64,000 nucleotides of DNA from the NCBI RefSeq assembly GCF_026342355.1, contig NZ_JAPEMV010000002.1, forward strand, positions 1 through 64,000. Reading direction: 5' to 3'. Below, in pieces: positions 18,776-26,745 of the stretch (the first letter of the stretch is position 1; every line of letters starts with the position of its first letter). The notes beneath the pieces were generated by a model. It was not told the origin of the DNA. It worked only from the letters and a program-made list of their open reading frames with translations, and made no database searches. A program made the position numbers and the translations under genes. The stretch is from Streptomyces sp. NBC_00249 (GTDB taxonomy: Bacteria > Actinomycetota > Actinomycetes > Streptomycetales > Streptomycetaceae).

Positions 18776-20344
18776 TCAGGAACCCTGGGGCTGGCGGGCG
18801 GAGTCGGTGTCCAGGCGGGGCCCCTTGGACAGGAACTCCGACCAGGCGATCGGCACCGGGGCGGGGACGACCCCGCCGTAGCCGAGCCGGATCTGCGCCT
18901 CGCCCGCCCCGTTCCGCCGCCGCTCCGGGTCGCTGCCGCTGCCTCCGTCGGCCTGTACGGCGTACCGCAGGCCCGTGTCGGTGACCAGGAACAGGGCGCC
19001 GCCGCCCGCCGCGCCCCGGCGGCCCTGGACCTGGGTGTAGAGCAGGCCCGTGCCGGGGGTGACGTAGGAGCTGGTGCCGCCGGCGGTGACGTCGACGGGG
19101 AAGCCGGTCCCGGCCCAGGTGCTCAGCCGTCGGCCGCCCTGGGCGTCGACGGAGCGCAGGACGGAGCAGATCGTGTCGCGGCGTTCGCCGCCCGGCGGGG
19201 CGCCGGGGGTGTCCGCGACCCGGTTGACCTGGACGCCGCGCCGGCTCGGCCAGGCGACCCCGCGCATGAAGGGGGCGGTGTCGGGGCGCAGCGACTGGAG
19301 GTCGACCTCGCGGGCCTTGCCGTGGAGGTCGAGGACGTCGGTCGCGGGCGAGGCGAGCAGCAGCACGGCGACGAACTCCGAGACCGTGGCGACCCGGCCG
19401 GGCAGGACGACGTAGTACTGGGTGCCGGTCCCGGTCTGCGCGGTCAGCACCGTGCCGACCTTGTCGTCGGGGCCGGCCAGGCCCGGGACGCGGGCGACGG
19501 CGCCCGGGGTGCCGGGGAGTTGGGGGAAGGCCAGGTCCGCGCCCTCGTCGAGGGTCGCCAGCCATTCCTCGGTGACCGGCTGGGGGGTGGCGCCCTCGCC
19601 GACCAGGGCCCTGGTCAGGGTCTCGGCGTGCGGCCCGCCTCCGGGGAAGCGGTAGCGGCGGCCCGCCGAGTCGACGAGGTAGCGGTCTTGGGCCCCGCCG
19701 GTGCTCCGTACGTACAGCACCTGGGTGTCCGTGGTCCTGCGCGCGTCGTCGGTGAGCCGCGCCTCACGGTCGGCGAGGACGAGGACGGCGCTCTGGACGG
19801 CGCCTTGGGCGGCGGGGCCGGTTCCGCCGGGGCCGTTGCCGCCGGGCCGCTGGCAGACGGCCCAGCGCTTGGGCCGGCCGGCGTCCGCCTCGGCGGGGAG
19901 GCGGTCGGGGGCATAGGGGATGCCGACGACGGCGCCGCGCGGGGGTGTGCCCGCGTCCAGCACCTCGTCGGCGACCTGGACCACCTGCGACCTGCGCGGA
20001 TCGAGGAGGAGGCGGGCGGAGGCGAGGTTCAGGACGGGGTGCAGGCGGGTGTGCTCCCGGCCGCCCTCCGTGGTGGTCAGCACCACGTACCGGGTCGTCG
20101 ACTGCTTGCCGACGATGACCTTGGCGCCGGGCACCGCCCAGTCCCTGGGAGCCTGCGGGCTGAACATGCCCCAGGCCCCGAATCCGGTGAGCAGGAGCGC
20201 CCCGGTGACGAGTCCGGGCACGACGGCGCGCAGCGGCCTGGGCGCGCCCTCCTCGGAGCCCGACGCGGAGGGCTGGAGGAAGGCCGCCACCGTACGACGC
20301 TTCGCAAACGTGTACGCGTTGAGCTCGTCTCGCCGTGATGCCAT
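18776..20344 (-). CDS. eccB: Type VII secretion protein EccB
   Basis: Core ESX membrane subunit with a large extracytoplasmic domain. The 522-residue product begins MASRRDELNAYTFAKRR, the typical EccB N-terminus, followed by one membrane helix at about residues 40-62 and a long repeat-containing outer domain. Two Cys (in AVCQRPG and DTICSVLR) could form a disulfide. The ATG at 20344 is preceded by GGAGGAG. It heads the minus-strand unit eccB-mycP-esxB-esxA and is divergent from eccE. Confidence 0.93.
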   Translation of the reverse strand: MASRRDELNAYTFAKRRTVAAFLQPSASGSEEGAPRPLRAVVPGLVTGALLLTGFGAWGMFSPQAPRDWAVPGAKVIVGKQSTTRYVVLTTTEGGREHTRLHPVLNLASARLLLDPRRSQVVQVADEVLDAGTPPRGAVVGIPYAPDRLPAEADAGRPKRWAVCQRPGGNGPGGTGPAAQGAVQSAVLVLADREARLTDDARRTTDTQVLYVRSTGGAQDRYLVDSAGRRYRFPGGGPHAETLTRALVGEGATPQPVTEEWLATLDEGADLAFPQLPGTPGAVARVPGLAGPDDKVGTVLTAQTGTGTQYYVVLPGRVATVSEFVAVLLLASPATDVLDLHGKAREVDLQSLRPDTAPFMRGVAWPSRRGVQVNRVADTPGAPPGGERRDTICSVLRSVDAQGGRRLSTWAGTGFPVDVTAGGTSSYVTPGTGLLYTQVQGRRGAAGGGALFLVTDTGLRYAVQADGGSGSDPERRRNGAGEAQIRLGYGGVVPAPVPIAWSEFLSKGPRLDTDSARQPQGS

Positions 20345-20638
20345 GCCCCGCCTGCTCCTCCCCCCGCCCGGTCCGGCCGGCGGTCCGCCGGCCGGGCCGT
20401 GACTGCCGGACCGGGGACCTACTATGCCTCTCTGCGCGCCCGCCCCCCGAGGGTGCGCGGGGTGCGGGTGGGGTGTGGGCGGGTGGCGGACGGAGCTGTT
20501 CGACCGCCTCTCAACTGCCCGCCAAAAAGGGGCAATCAGGATGAGTCGGGTGGATCGCGGTGTTTGCGAGGGCGTGCGGCGGCTGCCGTGCGGCTCCGGG
20601 CCCGACGGTCGCACCCCCGGAGCGGGAGAGGCGGGCGC
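20345..20638. promoter_or_regulatory. Divergent intergenic region eccB/eccE
   Basis: This 294-base gap lies between divergent ESX genes. It contains a GC palindrome around 20369-20398 (GGCCGGCGG/CCGCCGGCC) near the eccB side and an A-rich spot (CCGCCAAAAAGGGG) at about 20520-20534. No clear promoter boxes are visible. Confidence 0.35.
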
Positions 20639-21904
20639 ATGGGCGTCACCGCGGCCGAGGATCGTACGGTCACACCTTCACCCGGTGGAGTGACCCCGCG
20701 TCCGGAGCCGGGCCCCGGGCACTGCGGGCCGTTCCGACTGCAACAGCTCGTGCTGCTCCAGCTCGCGGCCGCCGCGCTGCTCGTGGCATGGGCCGCGGGG
20801 GCCGCACGGCCCCTGCTGCTGGTGCCCGCCGGGGTGTCGGCGGTGGTGCTGGCGGCGGCCGCCCTCGTACGGCGCCGCCGGAGCTCCCTGCCCGAGTGGA
20901 TCGGCGGCGCGCTCGCGTTGCGGGCCCGGCGGCGTGCGGCCGCCGCCTTCACCGTGCCGGCGGGTACGGAGCCGGGGCTGGCGCCGCTGGTCGAGGCCGA
21001 TCCCGCGCTGCGGACGCTGACCTTCGCCGGGCGCGACCGGCGGCCCGTCGGCATGGTCGGCGACGGCACCTTCCTGACCGCCGTGGTCCGGGTGGACGCC
21101 GGTGCCGCCGCGCTGCGGCCCGACCGGGCGCGGCGGCCGCTCCCGCTGGCCGCCGTACGGGACGTCCTCGAAGTGGACGGGATCCGGCTGGAGTCCGCGC
21201 AACTGGTGCAGCACACGCAGCCCGCGCCCGCCCCGGACCTCCCGGCCGGGTCCGTGGCCGTACGCAACTACGCCCCGCTCCAGGCCCGGTCGGGCACCCC
21301 GGCGGTGCGGCTGACCTGGATCGCGCTCAAGTTCGACCCCGGGCTGTGCCCGGAGGCCGTCACCGCGCGCGGCGGGGGCCTGGAGGGGGCGCAGCGCTGC
21401 CTGGTGCGGGCCGCCGACCAGCTGGCGAGCCGGCTGGGCGGGGACGGGTTCCGGGCCACCGTGCTGAGCGAGCAGGAGCTGACGGGGGCGCTGGCGACCT
21501 CCTCGTGCGCGAACCCCCGCGCGGGGCGGTCCGCGCACCCCGCCCGCCGGACCGAGGAGACCCCGCGGAGCTGGCGCTGCGACGACCGGCGCCATACGAC
21601 GTACTGGATCGGGCGCTGGCCCCGGCTGGGCGGCGCGGGGGCGGGGCTGCCGCAGTTCGTGGCGCTGCTGACCTCGCTGCCGGCCCTCGCGACGAACTTC
21701 AGCCTGACGATGGCTCCGTCCGGCCGCCACGGGGTGACGCTGACCGGCCACGTACGGGTCACCGCGCGCGGAGACGAGGAACTGACGGAGGTCCGGCGGG
21801 AGTTGGAACGCACCGCGCGGGGCGTCCGGGCGGGGCTGGTCCGGCTGGACCGGGAACAGGTGCCGGGTCTGCTGGCTTCGCTGCCGCTGGGAGGTACGCG
21901 ATGA
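20639..21904 (+). CDS. eccE: Type VII secretion protein EccE
   Basis: Peripheral subunit of the ESX membrane complex. The 421-residue product has two N-terminal membrane helices (about residues 34-75), then a globular domain with the RRRSSLPEWIGG and RHTTYWIGRWP segments typical of actinobacterial EccE. The ATG at 20639 has GGGAGAG upstream. Its stop overlaps the start of the next gene (ATGA), so they are coupled. EccE diverges fast, so the call leans on context as well as sequence. Confidence 0.85.
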   Translation: MGVTAAEDRTVTPSPGGVTPRPEPGPGHCGPFRLQQLVLLQLAAAALLVAWAAGAARPLLLVPAGVSAVVLAAAALVRRRRSSLPEWIGGALALRARRRAAAAFTVPAGTEPGLAPLVEADPALRTLTFAGRDRRPVGMVGDGTFLTAVVRVDAGAAALRPDRARRPLPLAAVRDVLEVDGIRLESAQLVQHTQPAPAPDLPAGSVAVRNYAPLQARSGTPAVRLTWIALKFDPGLCPEAVTARGGGLEGAQRCLVRAADQLASRLGGDGFRATVLSEQELTGALATSSCANPRAGRSAHPARRTEETPRSWRCDDRRHTTYWIGRWPRLGGAGAGLPQFVALLTSLPALATNFSLTMAPSGRHGVTLTGHVRVTARGDEELTEVRRELERTARGVRAGLVRLDREQVPGLLASLPLGGTR

Positions 21905-22596
21905 GGGGCGGCCGCGGCTTCGGGCGGCACGTGGTCCCGGCGGACGGCGTGGGCGGCCTGGGCGAGCTGGCGGTGCCCGTCGGGGACGACGGCGTCGTGA
22001 TCGGCGCGGACGCGCAGGGCTGCCCGGCGGTACTGGGCCTGCACCGGCCGACCCCGTACGAGGTCACGCTCGTCGGCGGCCTGTGGACCGCCCAGGTGCT
22101 GGCCCTGCGCACGGCGGCCACCGGGGCCCGGATCGCGGTGGAGACCGGGCGCGGTGAGGTGTGGTCCGCGGTGGCACTGGCGGCCGGCGGGGGCGGGCAG
22201 CAGTGCGTGACCCTGCACGAGGTGGGCCGGGTGCCGCCGCAGGGCGCGTCGGCGGGGAGCCCGGTGCTGGTGATCCGGGACTGCGGGATGCGGCCGCCGC
22301 GCGGGCGGGTCGCGTCGGGGCCCTGGCAGTCGGTGCTGACCCTGCTGCCGTACCTGAGCCCGACGGCGCCTCGCCTGCTGCGCACCTCCGCGCTGGTGGG
22401 GGTCCAGCGGGTGTCGCCGCAGGAGGCGGAGCGGATCGGCACCCTGATGCGGCTGCCCGAGGCGGCGACGGCATCGCTTCCGACACTGGGGGACGGGGTG
22501 ACGCTGTGGTGCACCCCGCAGGACCGCACGTTCGCCCTGACCGAGCCGACGGCGGAGGAGACGACCCTCCTGGGCCCGGCCCGGCGCATCGACTGA
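21901..22596 (+). CDS. Hypothetical protein of the ESX locus
   Basis: A 231-residue soluble-looking protein that I cannot assign to a family. It starts within the eccE stop (ATGA overlap), so it is translationally coupled and likely acts with the secretion complex. It has no membrane helix or signal peptide and no recognisable catalytic motif; the pattern of short strands (YEVTLVGGLWTAQVL, SPVLVIRDCG) suggests an alpha/beta or all-beta fold. A cytoplasmic accessory factor is a reasonable inference, no more. Confidence 0.75.
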   Translation: MRGGRGFGRHVVPADGVGGLGELAVPVGDDGVVIGADAQGCPAVLGLHRPTPYEVTLVGGLWTAQVLALRTAATGARIAVETGRGEVWSAVALAAGGGGQQCVTLHEVGRVPPQGASAGSPVLVIRDCGMRPPRGRVASGPWQSVLTLLPYLSPTAPRLLRTSALVGVQRVSPQEAERIGTLMRLPEAATASLPTLGDGVTLWCTPQDRTFALTEPTAEETTLLGPARRID

Positions 22597-23088
22597 AACG
22601 CCCGCGGGCGCCGGCCGGGGGCGAACTGCGAGAGGCGCCGCCCTGGGGATCGGGCGCGCCGCGGTGGGCGGTGACGACGCCCGAGGGGCGGATGGCGGGG
22701 TGCCGTGCCGGGGATCGGGCGTGCCGGAGCAGGACGTGAGCGTGCCCGAGGGGGCGGACGGCGGAGGGGTTCGGTCCGGATCCGGCGCGGTGAGACGGTC
22801 GGTGAGGGTGCCCGGAGGGGTGGACGGCGGGGTGCTGGGCTGCGAATCCGGGGGGCCGAGGCGGTCGGTGGCGGTGCCCGAGGGTGTCGACGGCGGGGTG
22901 CCGTGCCCCGGATCCGGGGCGGCGAGGCGGGAGGTGACGGTTGCCCAGGGGCCGGGCGGCCTGTAGGCAGGAGTGCGGGGGCGCGACCTCGGGGGCTTTC
23001 GACCGCGGAGCGCGATTAGGCTGAGCGTGGGCGCGGCGTCGCGTCGAGGTGGGCGCCCGACCGGTGTTCGTACAGACCAGGAGGATCA
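22597..23088. other. 492-base gap containing a 66-bp tandem repeat
   Basis: No standard gene is seen. The left part (22597-22670) is featureless GC-rich sequence, the middle is the tandem repeat annotated separately, and the right part (22970-23088) holds the leader of the next gene, including AGGAGG at about 23079-23084. Confidence 0.6.
22679..22966 (+). repeat. 66-bp imperfect tandem repeat, possibly coding 22-residue units
   Basis: Five unit starts (GCCCGAGGG-like) occur at 22679, 22744, 22810, 22876 and 22943, with spacings of 65, 66, 66 and 67 bases. Each unit reads roughly GTGCCCGAGGG-GTGGACGG, then a GGATCCGG stretch, then GAGGCGGTCGGTG. From 22742 the last three full units stay in one open frame that ends in TAG at 22966 (units like VPEGVDGGV then a GS-rich stretch then RRSV), preceded by possible GTG starts. 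There is no convincing ribosome-binding site, so coding is uncertain. Confidence 0.7.
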
Positions 23089-25542
23089 GTGAGCGGCGAT
23101 CGGAACGAGAGGCGCGGCGGGACGTGGGACGTCCCGACGGACGATCAGTCCGACGCGGAGCCCGAAGCCACGGGCGAGTTCACCATCGACTACACCCCGC
23201 CGGCCTGGTACACCCAGGGCACACCGGCCGCCGAGGTACCCGGGCTGCCCGAGGGCAGCGGTTTCGAACCCCACCGCCCGTCGGACGTGGTCTCGCCGCC
23301 GACGATGCGGATGGTTGCGCCGCCCGCGGCTCCGGCTCCGGCCCCCGCGCCGGTGGACCAGCAGCCGCAGCAGCCCGCGCCGTTCACGGCTCAGGCTGCG
23401 GAGCCGGTGGCGGAGCCCGTGGCGGCGGAGGGCCACGGGCCCCCGGCTGCGGCGCCCTTCACCGTGCCCGCCCCGGCCCCGGATGCGGAAGCCGCTGCGG
23501 TGCGGGTCGAGGTCCCGGCGCCGTTCGTTCCCGCGCCGGGTGGCGACCCCGCGCTCCCGCCGCTGCCGCCGTCGTTCCAGGCCCCGGAACCGGAGGACAG
23601 CGTGCCGTCGGCTCCGGCCGAGCCGGTCGACAGCGTCCCCGTCCCGGCGCAGGCCGAGCCGGTCGACAGCGTCCCCGCGGCGGTCGACCCCGCCGTCGAG
23701 GCGGTGCGCAGTCCCGCGCCGCCCGAGGGAGTCGCGGCGCCCGGGCCGTCCGGCGCGCCCGTCAGCCCCACGGAGGTACCCGTGCCTGCCGCGGAGACCC
23801 CGTTCGGGGGACCCGGCGCCGAACTGCCGCCGCTGCCGCCCGCGTTCCCGTCCTCGGTACCGCCCCAGGGCTACGGCTTCCCGCCTGCCGCCCCGCAGGC
23901 AACCCAGGCACCGCAGGGCTATGGCTTCCCCCCGGCCCCCGACCAGGCCCAGGCCCAGGCCCCGCAGGACAGTGTCCCGCTCGCCCCGGAGCACGCGCAG
24001 GCCCCGCAGGGTTACGGCTTCCCCCCGGCCACCGCGCCGCAAGCTCCGCAGGGCTACGGCTTCCCGCCCGCCCCGGAGCAGCCCCACGCCCCGCAGGACA
24101 TTGTCCCGCCCGCAGCGGAACAGGCACCGCAGGCCCCTCAGGGCTACGGCTTCCCCCCGCCCACCGCACCGCAGGCCCCCCAGGGCTACGGCTTCCCGCC
24201 CGCCCCCGAACAGGCACAGGCACAGGCCCCCCAGGGCTACGGCTTCCCGCCCGGCCCCGGGCAGGTGCAGCCCCCGCAGGGGATCGGCGTTCCGCCCTCC
24301 CCCGAGCACCCGCAGGCACCGCAGCCCCCCGTCGCCGCCGACCCGTACGCCGCCGCCGGGCAGTGGCAGCCGCAGCCGCCGCAGGGCCCGTACCAGCAGC
24401 AGCCCGGCCAGGGCCACGGTCCCGCGGGCGCGCCCCTCGGGTACACCGCCGCCGTGGAGCTGTCCTCGGACCGGCTGCTGCGCGCCAAGCAGAAGCCCAA
24501 GCCCGCCCGTTCCGGCTTCCGCTTCGGCGGCAAGGCCGCGGAGGCCGACCGTCAGCGCAAGCTGGACCTGATCCGTACCCCGGTGATGTCCTGCTACCGG
24601 ATCGCGGTCATCAGCCTCAAGGGCGGTGTCGGCAAGACCACGACGACCACCGCCCTCGGCGCCACCCTCGCCACCGAGCGTCAGGACAAGATCCTGGCCA
24701 TCGACGCGAACCCGGACGCCGGCACGCTCGGCCGCCGCGTCCGCCGCGAGACGGGGGCGACGATCCGGGACCTGGTGCAGGCGATCCCGTACCTGAACTC
24801 GTACATGGACATCCGCCGGTTCACCTCGCAGGCCCCGTCCGGTCTGGAGATCATCGCCAACGACGTGGACCCGGCCGTGTCGACGACCTTCAACGACGAG
24901 GACTACCGCCGCGTCATCGAGACGGTCGGCCGCCAGTACCCCATCGTGCTGACCGACTCGGGTACCGGTCTCCTCTACTCCGCCATGCGCGGCGTGCTGG
25001 ACCTGGCCGATCAGCTGATCATCATCTCGACCCCGTCGGTGGACGGCGCGAGCAGCGCGAGCACCACGCTCGACTGGCTCTCCGCCCACGGCTACGCCGA
25101 CCTGGTCTCGCGCTCCCTCACCGTGATCTCCGGGGTCCGCGAGACCGCGAAGATGATCAAGGTGGAGGACATCGTGCAGCACTTCGAGACCCGCTGCCGC
25201 GGTGTGGTCGTGGTGCCCTTCGACGAGCACCTCGCGGCCGGCGCGGAGGTGGACCTCGACATGATGCGGCCCAAGACCCGGGAGGCGTACTTCACGCTCT
25301 CCGCGATGGTCGCCGAGGACTTCGCCCGGGCGCAGCAGCAGGCCGCCCAGAACCACTGGGGCGCTCCTCAGCAGCAACAGCCGCAGCAGCAGCCCCCGCA
25401 GCAGCCGGGCCCGTACCAGCAGCCGCCGCAGCAGCCGTACGGCGGACAGCCCTACCCGCAGCCCGGCCAGCCCTGGCAGCAGCCCCAGCAGCCGCAGCCG
25501 CCCCAGCCCGGCCAGCCGGCGCGCGACCCGCGCCTCGGCTGA
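23089..25542 (+). CDS. Proline/glutamine-rich MinD/ParA-type ATPase of the ESX locus (EspI-like)
   Basis: An 817-residue protein. Residues 1-70 are acidic, 70-480 are Pro/Gln/Ala-rich and low-complexity with many GYGFPP units, and 500-770 form a P-loop ATPase with the deviant Walker A KGGVGKTT at 511-518, the DANPD motif and DSGTG. The tail is again Gln/Pro-rich. EspI in mycobacterial ESX-1 has the same disordered-plus-MinD design and regulates secretion by ATP level, which is the best analogy. GTG start with AGGAGG at ideal spacing. Ends before a strong bidirectional terminator. Function here is inferred. Confidence 0.85.
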   Translation: MSGDRNERRGGTWDVPTDDQSDAEPEATGEFTIDYTPPAWYTQGTPAAEVPGLPEGSGFEPHRPSDVVSPPTMRMVAPPAAPAPAPAPVDQQPQQPAPFTAQAAEPVAEPVAAEGHGPPAAAPFTVPAPAPDAEAAAVRVEVPAPFVPAPGGDPALPPLPPSFQAPEPEDSVPSAPAEPVDSVPVPAQAEPVDSVPAAVDPAVEAVRSPAPPEGVAAPGPSGAPVSPTEVPVPAAETPFGGPGAELPPLPPAFPSSVPPQGYGFPPAAPQATQAPQGYGFPPAPDQAQAQAPQDSVPLAPEHAQAPQGYGFPPATAPQAPQGYGFPPAPEQPHAPQDIVPPAAEQAPQAPQGYGFPPPTAPQAPQGYGFPPAPEQAQAQAPQGYGFPPGPGQVQPPQGIGVPPSPEHPQAPQPPVAADPYAAAGQWQPQPPQGPYQQQPGQGHGPAGAPLGYTAAVELSSDRLLRAKQKPKPARSGFRFGGKAAEADRQRKLDLIRTPVMSCYRIAVISLKGGVGKTTTTTALGATLATERQDKILAIDANPDAGTLGRRVRRETGATIRDLVQAIPYLNSYMDIRRFTSQAPSGLEIIANDVDPAVSTTFNDEDYRRVIETVGRQYPIVLTDSGTGLLYSAMRGVLDLADQLIIISTPSVDGASSASTTLDWLSAHGYADLVSRSLTVISGVRETAKMIKVEDIVQHFETRCRGVVVVPFDEHLAAGAEVDLDMMRPKTREAYFTLSAMVAEDFARAQQQAAQNHWGAPQQQQPQQQPPQQPGPYQQPPQQPYGGQPYPQPGQPWQQPQQPQPPQPGQPARDPRLG
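23865..24310 (+). repeat. In-frame GYGFPP repeats within the ATPase gene
   Basis: The coding sequence repeats CAGGGCTACGGCTTCCC-type segments about eight times, giving PQGYGFPP units spaced by alanine/proline linkers, interrupted by two or three variant units reading PQDSVP or PQDIVP. Such arrays change length easily by recombination. Confidence 0.8.
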
Positions 25543-25560
25543 CCCCCGCCCGGCACGCAC

Positions 25561-25597
25561 GAGGGCCCGTACCGTCCCCAGGACGGTACGGGCCCTC
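25561..25597. terminator. Strong bidirectional terminator
   Basis: A perfect 17-bp inverted repeat (GAGGGCCCGTACCGTCC at 25561-25577, its complement at 25581-25597) with a 3-base nominal loop, followed by TCTTC. It lies between the convergent ATPase gene and ribF, and marks the edge of the ESX locus. Confidence 0.85.
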
Positions 25598-25621
25598 TTC
25601 GCGTGTCAGCGGGTCAGCGTG

Positions 25622-26587
25622 TCAGCGCCCGGCGGTGGTGGCGTCGTAGGAGTCGGTCAGCACCCGCGCCCGCTTCACGTCGTCCGCGATGGCCTCCAGC
25701 AGCCCGTCGAGCGACTCGAACCGGGCCATCCCCCGCACGTAGGAGAGGAAGTCCACGGCCACGTGCAGGCCGTACAGGTCCAGCCCGACGCGGTCGATGG
25801 CGTACGCCTCCACGGTCCGCTCGGTGGCGTCGAACTGCACGTTCGTACCGACCGAGATGGCCGCGGGCATCCGCTCGCCGCCCGCCGTCAGCCAGCCCGC
25901 GTACACCCCGTCGGCCGGGATCGCGGTGTGCGGCGCCGTCTCGACGTTGGCCGTCGGGTAGCCGAGCTCCCGGCCGCGCTGCGCGCCGCGCACGACGACG
26001 CCCTCGACCCGATGCGGACGCCCCAGGATCTCGGCGGCGCCCTCCATGTCGCCCTCGGCGACCAGCTTGCGCGCCAGGGTCGAGGAGAAGGGCACCCCGC
26101 CGCCGGCCGTGCCGCGCTCCACCAGGTCCACGACCTCGACCTCGTAGTCGTAGGTGCCGCCCAGCTCGCGCAGGAAGTCGACGTTCCCGGCGGCCCGGTG
26201 GCCGAAGCGGAAGTTCGGGCCCTCGATGACGGCGCGCGCGTGCAGCTTGTCGACCAGCACCTTCACGATGAAGTCGGCCGGGGACAGCTGCGAGAACTCC
26301 GCGGTGAAGGGCAGGACCAGCAGCGCGTCGACACCGAGACCGGCCATCAGTTCGGCGCGCCGGTCGTACGGGGCCAGGATCGGCGGGTGGCTGCCGGGGC
26401 GGACGACCTCGCTCGGGTGCGGGCTGAAGGTGACGACGACCGAGGGGACGCCGAGCGCGCGGGCCTTCGCCACGGCCCGTCCGATGATCAGCTGATGTCC
26501 CCGGTGCACACCGTCGTAGGAGCCGATGGTGACGACGCTGCGTCCCCAGTCCTGGGGGATGTCCTCCAAGCCACGCCAGCGCTGCAC
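25622..26587 (-). CDS. ribF: Bifunctional riboflavin kinase / FAD synthetase
   Basis: Converts riboflavin to FMN and then FAD. The 321-residue product has the nucleotidyltransferase motif GSYDGVHRGH at residues 22-31 in its N-terminal half and the kinase domain after about residue 190, with the RELGYPTAN signature near 215. GTG start at 26587. No FMN riboswitch is visible upstream, consistent with a housekeeping gene at the end of the rimP-truB run. Confidence 0.95.
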   Translation of the reverse strand: MQRWRGLEDIPQDWGRSVVTIGSYDGVHRGHQLIIGRAVAKARALGVPSVVVTFSPHPSEVVRPGSHPPILAPYDRRAELMAGLGVDALLVLPFTAEFSQLSPADFIVKVLVDKLHARAVIEGPNFRFGHRAAGNVDFLRELGGTYDYEVEVVDLVERGTAGGGVPFSSTLARKLVAEGDMEGAAEILGRPHRVEGVVVRGAQRGRELGYPTANVETAPHTAIPADGVYAGWLTAGGERMPAAISVGTNVQFDATERTVEAYAIDRVGLDLYGLHVAVDFLSYVRGMARFESLDGLLEAIADDVKRARVLTDSYDATTAGR

Positions 26588-26655
26588 TGTGACCGCTCCT
26601 CGCCCGAACCCGTGTAGTCCCTGTACCGATTGCCGATTGCAGGTCTAAGACTGCC

Positions 26656-26685
26656 ATGCCGGTGCCCGCGGCCCCGCATCGGCAT
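26656..26685 (-). terminator. Hairpin between the 1438-residue protein gene and ribF
   Basis: The arms ATGCCGGTGC (26656-26665) and GCATCGGCAT (26676-26685) pair over 10 bp with one G-U. It lies 61 bases after the upstream gene's stop and 68 bases before ribF. Confidence 0.5.
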
Positions 26686-26745
26686 CTGGCATCCCTATGC
26701 GGCGTCTGTACCGGGCCTCCGCCGACGGCTCGCCGTCGCCCCGGA

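Noticed and set aside
20541..20693. Small open frame (about 50 codons) upstream of and overlapping eccE
   Set aside because: No good ribosome-binding site, no homology that I recognise, and it overlaps the well-placed eccE start.
22597..22966. CRISPR array because of regular 66-bp units
   Set aside because: The units are contiguous and diverged along their whole length; there are no unique spacers between conserved repeats and no cas genes.
26588..26745. Possible FMN riboswitch before ribF
   Set aside because: No conserved RFN-element segments are visible; the hairpin present is explained as a terminator of the upstream gene.
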